Assembly (NCBI GenBank): GCA_009784555.1
Contig: WRBO01000011.1
Coordinates: forward strand, 1-57,053
Origin: Bacillota bacterium
GTDB lineage: Bacteria > Bacillota > Clostridia > Christensenellales > UBA1242
Length of the DNA stretch: 57,053 bases
Direction of reading: 5' to 3'
Made by a program: the position numbers and the translations under genes. Numbering within the stretch: the stretch's first letter is position 1; the number at the start of each line of letters is the position of its first letter. The notes under the pieces were generated by a model that searched no databases, was not told the origin of the DNA, and saw only the letters and a list, made by a program, of their open reading frames with translations. Of this stretch, positions 40,549 to 46,708 are shown one piece after another.

Positions 40549-40989
40549 ATGAACAAAGTGAATGACGTCACGAGCAAGTCAGGTACTCAAAGCATTGCCG
40601 CCGCAGGCAGAAATTACGAGTGCATGATGATTATCGGCAGCAACGTCGCCGAGGACAAGCGGGGAGAGCTTGTAAAACGCTTCCAAAAAATGGCGGGCTC
40701 AAACGTCATGGTCGAAAAAATGGGTGTACGGAAATTCTCCGTGCCAATCAATTACCGCAAAGAGGGCTTCTATGTCCTGCTACACTTCGCGGCGGCACCT
40801 GACAAGGTCGCTGAAATGACCGCGGCAATGAACATCACCGACGGCGTCGAACGCTTTATGTTCGTTGAAAAAGACGAAAAAATGTTGGCGGCTGATGCTG
40901 AACGTCGCGCACGCCGTGCGGCCGCACGCGCGGAACGCATGGGTAACGAAGAAGGCAAAGCAACACCTGTCGCAGAAACAAAGGAGTAA
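40549..40989 (+). CDS. rpsF: 30S ribosomal protein S6 with an N-terminal extension
   Basis: This 146-residue S6 has the family core starting RNYECMMIIGSNVAEDKRGE, with FSVPINYRKEGFYVLLHFAA and a charged Ala/Arg/Glu tail after DEKMLAADAERR. The core is preceded by 20 extra residues, MNKVNDVTSKSGTQSIAAAG, 12 of which match the first 20 residues of MurE in this window. ATG 40549 has AAGGGAGG at good spacing. An in-frame ATG at 40477 lies at the predicted transcription start and would add 24 basic residues (MAFRRRKTS...), so two S6 forms are possible. It forms the usual operon with ssb and rpsR. Confidence 0.92.
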   Translation: MNKVNDVTSKSGTQSIAAAGRNYECMMIIGSNVAEDKRGELVKRFQKMAGSNVMVEKMGVRKFSVPINYRKEGFYVLLHFAAAPDKVAEMTAAMNITDGVERFMFVEKDEKMLAADAERRARRAAARAERMGNEEGKATPVAETKE

Positions 40990-40992
40990 TAT

Positions 40993-41394
40993 ATGAACCG
41001 TATAGTAATTATAGGAAACTTGACCCGCGACCCCGAACTCCGCCAAATTAACACAGGGGCCAGCGTCTGCAGCTTCAGTGTCGCCGTAAACCGCAAATTC
41101 CCAAACAGCGACGGCAGCCGTAACGTAGACTACTTCAACGTATCGGCATGGCGTCAACTTGGCGAAAACTGCCACAAGTTTCTTAAAAAAGGCCGAAAAG
41201 TAGCCGTCAGCGGCGAACTCCAAGTCCGTCAATACGACGACAAAGACGGCGTAAAACGTACGGCCGTTGACATCAACGCCGACGAGGTAGAGTTCCTGTC
41301 ACCACGCGGTGCCGAAGAAGGCGCAGACATGAGCGACAGCGGCCCAACCGACGGCGGAATGGCACCTGTTGCCGACGACAACCTTCCATTCTAA
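40993..41394 (+). CDS. ssb: Single-stranded DNA-binding protein
   Basis: This 133-residue SSB has an OB fold beginning [33 protein letters not shown] and [20 protein letters not shown], then [20 protein letters not shown]. An acidic disordered tail ends ADDNLPF, the tip that binds repair and replication partners. It is slightly short because the linker is short. It starts three bases after rpsF, with GGAG upstream, in the conserved rpsF-ssb-rpsR order. Confidence 0.97.
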   Translation: MNRIVIIGNLTRDPELRQINTGASVCSFSVAVNRKFPNSDGSRNVDYFNVSAWRQLGENCHKFLKKGRKVAVSGELQVRQYDDKDGVKRTAVDINADEVEFLSPRGAEEGADMSDSGPTDGGMAPVADDNLPF

Positions 41395-41444
41395 CCAGGC
41401 GAGGGCCTGGACCCAATATTGAAAACAATTTTAAGGAGTATCTC

Positions 41445-41699
41445 ATGAGTGAAGAAATACAACAAACACAAACAAACGAAGACCGTCCATTTGTAAAAAA
41501 AGCCCCACGGCCTAAAAAGCGTCCATGCCCATTCTGTATGAGCAAGAGTGTCTATATTGACTATAAGGATGGTCGATTGACAAAATACGCAACCGAAAAA
41601 GGCAAAATCATCTCACGCCGTCAAACTGGCCTGTGTGCAAAACACCAACGCGAACTCACCGTCGCCGTAAAACGCGCCCGCAACATGGCACTTATCTAG
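41445..41699 (+). CDS. rpsR: 30S ribosomal protein S18 (zinc-binding type)
   Basis: This 84-residue S18 has [19 protein letters not shown] with a CxxC pair and [20 protein letters not shown] with a further Cys and His, so it is the C+ form that holds zinc. The C-terminal RARNMALI is typical. AAGGAG lies eight bases before ATG 41445. It closes the operon; no terminator follows directly. The repeat and hairpins of the next 240 bases come first, and a terminator is at 41893. Confidence 0.96.
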   Translation: MSEEIQQTQTNEDRPFVKKAPRPKKRPCPFCMSKSVYIDYKDGRLTKYATEKGKIISRRQTGLCAKHQRELTVAVKRARNMALI

Positions 41700-41702
41700 A
41701 AA

Positions 41703-41748
41703 AACCCCCCCCAACAAAAAACGCAAAAGTAAAAACCCCCCCCAGGCC
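41703..41748 (-). repeat. Dispersed G8-tract repeat, copy C
   Basis: Read on the minus strand it gives CCTGGGGGGGG, TTTTTACTTTTGCG, TTTTTTGTT, eight G and TTTT. It shares the TTACTTTTGCGTTTTTT core and two G tracts with copy B at 46360 and is a more distant match to copy A at 18692. Confidence 0.6.
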
Positions 41749-41754
41749 TACGGC

Positions 41755-41821
41755 TTCGGACCAATCGAAAATTCTTCGAATTTTGTCCGAACTTTCCCTA
41801 AATCCGTACGCTCTGCGTACA
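41755..41821 (+). other. Structured intergenic RNA/DNA hairpins between rpsR and murC
   Basis: TTCGGAC (41755-41761) pairs with GTCCGAA (41785-41791), and inside it AAAATTC (41768-41774) pairs with GAATTTT (41778-41784) around TTC. A third hairpin, GTACGC-TCT-GCGTAC, follows at about 41806-41820. No U tract follows, so this is not a terminator. It may be part of the repeat family or an RNA-processing signal. Confidence 0.5.
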
Positions 41822-41892
41822 TGTATGACACGTGGTCCGAAGTTGGTTAGGGTTACGAGCCAAAACTATACGAATGAATCCCTGACAAACAC

Positions 41893-41918
41893 AAAAGAGG
41901 TTCCTAATGCCTCTTTTT
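41893..41918 (+). terminator. Terminator of the rpsF operon
   Basis: AAAAGAGG (41893-41900) pairs with CCTCTTTT (41910-41917) around a nine-base loop, inside a T6 run. It lies directly before the murC promoter. Confidence 0.8.
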
Positions 41919-41941
41919 TCGTCCCCCGCATATGATGAGCT

Positions 41942-43168
41942 ATGGATTACATACACTTTGTCGGGATAGGCGGGATTTCGATGTCGGCCTTGGCCGAAAT
42001 AATGCGCACACGGGGAAAAAAGGTCAGCGGCAGTGACATTTCAATAAACGGTCACGCCACCGAAAACATCCCCCCCGATGCGGATACGGTCGTCATCAAC
42101 GGCGCAATCTCCGACGACAACCCCGAATTGGTTGCCGCCCGCGAACGCGGCCTGCGCATCGTTCGGCGAGAGGAACTGCTGGCCCTGGTTGCCCGCGAAT
42201 ACCGCAACGTAATCGCGGTAGCTGGTGCCCACGGAAAGAGTACCACCACGGCCATGATTGCCTCAATCTTCATAGCAGCAGGCCTAAATCCAACCGTTCA
42301 CAATGGGGCCCGAGCGTTAAGCGAGGACACGACGCCGCAAACACTCTCTGATGATGCATTGCCGCCACAGGCATTGGGTGGGCCGGGGAACTTGGTCATC
42401 GGCGGTGACGAATTCTTTATCACCGAGGCATGCGAGTTTCGCCGCAGTTTCCTGGCACTGCACCCAATGGTATCGGTCATTACGAACATCGACACCGACC
42501 ATATGGATTGCTATCGTGACTTGGATGATGTGATTGCGACATATCAACAATTCGCCGACCAAAGTAACGTTGTGGTCACAAACGAACCCATCAAACATCC
42601 CAAAGTGCTCGAATACACAAAAGTCGATTTCCCCTTGGGAATTCCGGGCGAACACAATCGCGAAAACGCAGGGGCCGCCGCCGCGGTCGCGCGCCACTTC
42701 GGCATCGGGGAAGATATAATACGCCATGCTCTTGCATCATTTGACGGGATATCGCGGCGGTTTGAATTACTGGGGGGTATTGATGGTGCGGATATCATAA
42801 CCGATTACGCCCACCACCCACGCGGGATTGCGGCAACCCTAAAAATGATTGACGGATTATATCCCCGCACCTTAATTGTTTACCAGCCGCACACATACAG
42901 TCGAACCAAGCATCTGTTCACGGACTTCACCGACGTATTCCATGATGTGGATGTTGTGTTTTACAAAACATACAGCGCGCGCGAAAATCCAATAGCAGGC
43001 GGTCGCGCCGAGGACATCGCAATGGCCACGGGAAAAGATTGCCTCCTGTCCGAACGCCACTTGCGTAATTACATTTGTTGTGCGGCGTGTGAATACGATG
43101 CGATTATTTTTATGGGGGCGGGGGATATTGACGACATTGCACGCAGAATTGTTAATCAACCCATGTGA
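41942..43168 (+). CDS. murC: UDP-MurNAc--L-alanine ligase MurC
   Basis: This 408-residue Mur ligase begins MDYIHFVGIGGISMSALAEI, the UDP-binding Rossmann loop. AVAGAHGKSTTTAM is the ATP loop, TEACEFRRSFLAL, NIDTDHMDCY and FPLGIPGEHNRENA follow, and the C-terminal domain has DYAHHPRGIAATL and YQPHTYSRTKHLF. These are all MurC-specific. It is separated from the murE-murD cluster by 9 kb. TATGAT ends five bases before the ATG, with no Shine-Dalgarno, so a leaderless mRNA is likely. Its last 17 bases overlap the convergent nitroreductase gene. Confidence 0.95.
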   Translation: MDYIHFVGIGGISMSALAEIMRTRGKKVSGSDISINGHATENIPPDADTVVINGAISDDNPELVAARERGLRIVRREELLALVAREYRNVIAVAGAHGKSTTTAMIASIFIAAGLNPTVHNGARALSEDTTPQTLSDDALPPQALGGPGNLVIGGDEFFITEACEFRRSFLALHPMVSVITNIDTDHMDCYRDLDDVIATYQQFADQSNVVVTNEPIKHPKVLEYTKVDFPLGIPGEHNRENAGAAAAVARHFGIGEDIIRHALASFDGISRRFELLGGIDGADIITDYAHHPRGIAATLKMIDGLYPRTLIVYQPHTYSRTKHLFTDFTDVFHDVDVVFYKTYSARENPIAGGRAEDIAMATGKDCLLSERHLRNYICCAACEYDAIIFMGAGDIDDIARRIVNQPM

Positions 43169-43667
43169 CCTTTGCTTCGTCATAAAAGCCGCGCCCACCA
43201 AAATCTTCGGCGGGTTCACCAATTGCAATTATGCAAAATGGAACCTTATCGGGTGACAGATTCAAAATTCGGCGCGTTTGCTCCATATATTCCGTAACGG
43301 GATGCAGGCCACACCAGCAAGTTCCAAGTCCCAACTCGGTTGCCGCAAGCAGGATATTCTGTGTTGCGGCTCCGCAATCATGTTGCCACATTCCTTCGCC
43401 TGATTTACCGCTTTGGGTGTCAGGCAAAGCACACACAACAATGGCGGCGGCTGCGGTTTTTAACATCTTTGCAAAGCTGTGGAACTCGACGAACTTATCC
43501 AGTACTTTGCGGTTGCGTATGACTGTAAACTCCCATGGACGGGTGTTACATGCGGACGGTGCGTGCATTGCTGCTTCTAATATTTGTTTCAGTTGCGCGT
43601 CTGTGACGGTGCCGTTTGGGTTGTATCGGCGGATGCTTTTTCGTTTTTTAATTATTTCTGTTACCAT
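43152..43667 (-). CDS. Nitroreductase family FMN oxidoreductase
   Basis: This 171-residue protein has the nitroreductase pattern: IIKKRKSIRRYNPN, MHAPSACNTRPWEFTVI, AATQNILLAATELGLGTCWC and FCIIAIGEPAEDF. It would use FMN and NAD(P)H; the substrate is unknown. The reading frame continues upstream, but MVTEIIKKRKSIRRY is the natural start. TACAAT ends six bases before ATG 43667, which predicts a leaderless mRNA. It overlaps murC tail to tail and is divergent from rpmE. Confidence 0.9.
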   Translation of the reverse strand: MVTEIIKKRKSIRRYNPNGTVTDAQLKQILEAAMHAPSACNTRPWEFTVIRNRKVLDKFVEFHSFAKMLKTAAAAIVVCALPDTQSGKSGEGMWQHDCGAATQNILLAATELGLGTCWCGLHPVTEYMEQTRRILNLSPDKVPFCIIAIGEPAEDFGGRGFYDEAKVTWVD

Positions 43668-43699
43668 GATTGTATTGTACACCACATTTGGAAATTGCG

Positions 43700-43728
43700 T
43701 TGACAATTTATGGTTGTTAGAGTAGAAT
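43700..43728 (+). promoter_or_regulatory. Sigma-A promoter of rpmE
   Basis: TTGACA (43700-43705), exactly 17 bases, TAGAAT (43723-43728). ATG 43736 is seven bases after the -10, so the mRNA should be leaderless; the AAGGGG directly before the ATG is too close to serve as a Shine-Dalgarno. Confidence 0.8.
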
Positions 43729-43735
43729 AAGGGGT

Positions 43736-43948
43736 ATGAAAAAAGATATTCACCCAAAAGTAAAAGAAGCAGAATTTGTATGTGCATGCGGTGCGCGTAT
43801 GATGAATGAAACAACAAAGAACGAAACAGAGGTCAAGATAGATATCTGTAGTGTTTGTCACCCATTCTTTACGGGCAAGCAAAAGCTTGTTGACACCGCA
43901 GGACGTGTTGACAAGTTTAACAAGCGTTACGCAACGGCAAAGAAGTAA
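43736..43948 (+). CDS. rpmE: 50S ribosomal protein L31
   Basis: This 70-residue L31 starts MKKDIHPKVKEAEFVCACGA. CAC plus ICSVCHPFFTGKQK give the Cys ligands of the zinc-binding form, and GRVDKFNKRY is typical. It is encoded just before prmC and prfA, a conserved Bacillota order. A near-consensus promoter places transcription at the start codon. Confidence 0.97.
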   Translation: MKKDIHPKVKEAEFVCACGARMMNETTKNETEVKIDICSVCHPFFTGKQKLVDTAGRVDKFNKRYATAKK

Positions 43949-43953
43949 GCCAC

Positions 43954-44745
43954 GTGAAGGTTTCAGAATTAAGAAAATTGTTTATTGACAAGAACCTCTT
44001 GACCGAGGTTCTTTCATATGTTTTGGGTATTTCGCGTTCCGATGTATTCAAGTTGAATGAAGTAGATGTAAAGACCGCAAAGCGAGTTAAGAGAATTGCC
44101 AAGAAGGTTAACCGAGGTGTTCCTTTGGCGTATGTGTCGGGCGGGGTGTGGTTTTATGATTTGCCGATTATGGTTAATCGTCATGTATTGTGTCCGCGTC
44201 ATGATACAGAGATTTTGGTTTACGAGGTGTTGCAGAGATTGCGTGGCGGTGAACAGGTGTTAGACCTTTGTACGGGTAGTGGTTGTATTGCCATCGCCAT
44301 CGCAAAGAATTCGGATGCAAGAGTGTTTGCGACAGATATATCAAAGAAGGCCGTAGAGGTTGCGAGGAAGAACGCGGTCATGAATGAGGTTGTTGTCAGT
44401 TTTGATTGTGGTGATTTGTTAGACGGTCAGGGTGTATATGATGTGATTGTTTCAAATCCGCCATATGTGCGACCGCCAGAGATAGGGGCGCATGATGTGG
44501 GTGTGTTTTATGAACCGCGCATTGCCTTTGATGGTGGGCCGGATGGATTGTGGTTTTATCGCCGAATTGTGGCGGATGCGCATAGACACTTGCGCGCGGA
44601 TGGGTTTTTGGCCATGGAAATTGGTTATGACCAAGCGGAGGATGTAAGGAACTTGCTTGCATCCCATAATTGGTGTAACATAGAGATTATCAAGGATTTG
44701 GCCAGCCGTGACCGTGTGGTCATCGCAAAGAGGGGTAGTGAGTGA
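43954..44745 (+). CDS. prmC: Release factor glutamine methyltransferase PrmC
   Basis: This 263-residue SAM-dependent enzyme methylates the GGQ glutamine of release factors. PLAYVSGGVWFYDLPIMVNR is the PrmC N-domain junction. VLDLCTGSGCIAIAIAKNSD is the SAM loop and VSNPPYVRPPE the NPPY catalytic motif. It starts with GTG 43954, five bases after rpmE, and its last four bases overlap prfA, which encodes its substrate RF1. Confidence 0.94.
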   Translation: MKVSELRKLFIDKNLLTEVLSYVLGISRSDVFKLNEVDVKTAKRVKRIAKKVNRGVPLAYVSGGVWFYDLPIMVNRHVLCPRHDTEILVYEVLQRLRGGEQVLDLCTGSGCIAIAIAKNSDARVFATDISKKAVEVARKNAVMNEVVVSFDCGDLLDGQGVYDVIVSNPPYVRPPEIGAHDVGVFYEPRIAFDGGPDGLWFYRRIVADAHRHLRADGFLAMEIGYDQAEDVRNLLASHNWCNIEIIKDLASRDRVVIAKRGSE

Positions 44746-45803
44746 ACGAGAAGCTTAATGGAATTTATGCGGAGTACAATCAATTGTTAGAGCAGCTGCA
44801 GGATGAGGCGGTGATTTCAGATTACGAGGAGTATCAGAAGTTGGCCAAGCGTCAGAGTAAGTTGCAACCGACCGCAGATGCGTATGAGCGGTACATGGCA
44901 TTGGAGAAGGCAATTGCGGCAACGAAGTTGATGTTACGGGCCGAGAAGGATGCCGAGATGGTCGAATTGGCCAAGATGGAGATTTCGGAGAACGAGGCAG
45001 GGTTAGAGCGTGTGCGAGAGGAGTTGTTGATGTTGCTTATCCCTCGTGATGAGCGTGATGACGGCAACGTCATTATGGAGATTAGGCCAGCCGCGGGTGG
45101 TGATGAGGCGGGGTTGTTTGCGGCGGGGTTGTTGCGGATGTATACGATGTATTCGAGTTCGGCGGGGTTTCGTGTCGAGATTAACGATTTGGAAGAGAGC
45201 GAGATTGGTGGATTGAAGACCGCGACGATTACGATTAGTGGTGATGGTGTATTTGGGAAGTTGAAGTATGAGAGCGGTGTTCACAGGGTGCAACGTGTTC
45301 CAGAGACGGAAACGCAAGGGCGTATTCACACGTCGACCGCGACCGTGGCGGTATTGCCAGAGGCGGTATCGGTGGATGTTAAGATTGAGGATAAGGATTT
45401 GCGGATAGACGTGTATCGTTCCAGCGGTGCAGGTGGTCAGCACGTGAACAAGACCGAGAGTGCCGTTAGGATTACGCATATTCCGACGAACATTGTTGTT
45501 GCGTGTCAGGATGGCAGGAGTCAGATTAAGAATAGAGAGAAGGCGATGCAGATTTTGCAGGTGAAGTTGGCCGACCATTACCAGACCCAGGAAGATGAGA
45601 AGTACGCGGCGGAGAGGAAGAACCAAGTGGGGACGGGTGACAGGAGTGAGCGGATACGGACGTATAACTTTCCGCAGGGGCGGGTGACAGACCATCGGAT
45701 TGGTAAGTCGTTATTCAATATCACCGCGTTTATGAATGGTGAGATTGAGGAGATGGTCGAGGCGTTAATCTTGGAGGGGAAGAAAGCAGCCCAGGGTGGC
45801 TGA
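44742..45803 (+). CDS. prfA: Peptide chain release factor 1
   Basis: This 353-residue RF1 has SSGAGGQHVNKTESAVRITH with the GGQ loop, EIRPAAGGDEAGLFAAGLLR and VHRVQRVPETETQGRIHTST. RIRTYNFPQGRVTDHRI closes the domain. It reads UAA and UAG stops. The GTG start overlaps prmC (GTGA). The end faces nrdR, 24 bases away, with no clear terminator between them. Confidence 0.97.
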   Translation: MNEKLNGIYAEYNQLLEQLQDEAVISDYEEYQKLAKRQSKLQPTADAYERYMALEKAIAATKLMLRAEKDAEMVELAKMEISENEAGLERVREELLMLLIPRDERDDGNVIMEIRPAAGGDEAGLFAAGLLRMYTMYSSSAGFRVEINDLEESEIGGLKTATITISGDGVFGKLKYESGVHRVQRVPETETQGRIHTSTATVAVLPEAVSVDVKIEDKDLRIDVYRSSGAGGQHVNKTESAVRITHIPTNIVVACQDGRSQIKNREKAMQILQVKLADHYQTQEDEKYAAERKNQVGTGDRSERIRTYNFPQGRVTDHRIGKSLFNITAFMNGEIEEMVEALILEGKKAAQGG

Positions 45804-45827
45804 CTCTCTTTTGTGATTGTTCATTGG

Positions 45828-46301
45828 TTAGGATACTTTTGTTGAGGCGCCTTCGTCTTCGAGGCCTTTTACGAATTCAAGGAATGTTGAGACGTCTTTG
45901 AATTGGCGGTAGACGGCGGCGAAGCGCACGTAGGCGATTTCGTCGATTGCCTTTATCTCGTGCATGATTAGGTCGCCGATTCGTACAGAGGAGACTTCTT
46001 GGTCGAGGTAGCCCGATAGGGTTTTTTCGATGTTGTTGACGATTTGGTCGATTTGTTCGATGCCGACGGGGCGTTTTTCGCAGGCCTTTTGAATTCCGCG
46101 TTTGATTTTTTGCGGGTTGAAGGATTCGCGGCTGCCGTCTTTTTTTATTACCAGGATTGGGATGAGTTCCACCGTTTCGTAGCTGGTGAAGCGTTTTCCG
46201 CATTTTAGGCATTCGCGGCGGCGGCGGATGCTGTTGCCTACTTCGTTAATACGGCTGTCTACGACTTTGTTGTCGGGGTTTCCACAAAACATACATTTCA
46301 T
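45828..46301 (-). CDS. nrdR: Transcriptional repressor NrdR
   Basis: This 157-residue protein starts MKCMFCGNPDNKVVDSR, with CLKCGKRFTSYE completing the Cys4 zinc ribbon, followed by an ATP-cone (LVIKKDGSRESFNPQKIKRG). NrdR senses ATP/dATP and represses ribonucleotide reductase genes. The extended -10 TGTTAATAT ends six bases before ATG 46301 on the minus strand, so a leaderless mRNA is predicted, with the same nonamer as the CoaE-CoaD gene. No NrdR box was searched for systematically. Confidence 0.96.
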   Translation of the reverse strand: MKCMFCGNPDNKVVDSRINEVGNSIRRRRECLKCGKRFTSYETVELIPILVIKKDGSRESFNPQKIKRGIQKACEKRPVGIEQIDQIVNNIEKTLSGYLDQEVSSVRIGDLIMHEIKAIDEIAYVRFAAVYRQFKDVSTFLEFVKGLEDEGASTKVS

Positions 46302-46359
46302 AGAGATATATTAACACAACATATGGTAGTTGGCAACAGATATGAGCGCAATTTCCCCG

Positions 46360-46415
46360 AAAATCCCTTGGGGGGGGTTATTACTTTTGCGTTTTTTACT
46401 GGCGGGGGTTTTGCT
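46360..46415 (+). repeat. Dispersed G8-tract repeat, copy B
   Basis: The first 30 bases match 18692-18721 exactly. The unit continues CGTTTTTTACTGGC, five G and TTTTGCTGGG. It is in the gap between nrdR and the large secreted-protein gene. Confidence 0.7.
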
Positions 46416-46437
46416 GGGAAAACTGCGCTTTGGTCTT

Positions 46438-46540
46438 GTTTCGGCCAAAAGGCCGAAACGTTCGACTTTTCGCTTGTTTTCCCTACGCCCGACCCCAGAC
46501 GCTCGCAAGCGTAGCTTGCTCGGGGTCGACTTTTTATTTT
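46438..46540 (+). other. Two strong hairpins next to repeat copy B
   Basis: GTTTCGGCC (46438-46446) pairs perfectly with GGCCGAAAC (46451-46459). Then CGACCCC (46490-46496) pairs with GGGGTCG (46522-46528) around an inner ACGCT/AGCGT hairpin, followed by ACTTTTTATTTT. The second looks like a plus-strand terminator, although no plus-strand gene is seen upstream. The remaining bases up to 46708 hold TTGACC/TACCCT and TATTAT motifs on the minus strand that could start a long nrdR transcript. Confidence 0.5.
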
Positions 46541-46708
46541 GCGACACGTTGACACTGTCCTCCCACGTTACTGTAACATGCGAAAAGTTGTTGTTCCCTC
46601 GTCGGCCCTTGTGCGTATGTATCCCGAGCAATATAATATCCTCCCTTGTGCCTTTAGGGTAGCATGGGATTTTTGGGGGTCAAGGGGTGGACTGACACTT
46701 TTGTATGA

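Noticed and set aside
41633-41935. A 100-codon frame whose peptide shares a KNAKV segment with the frame at 46298
   Set aside because: The similarity is explained by the shared DNA repeat; the first part overlaps rpsR in another frame.
46298-46631. Two minus-strand open frames of 85 and 106 codons in the gap upstream of nrdR
   Set aside because: They run through repeat copy B and the hairpins; composition is low complexity and no start signal fits.
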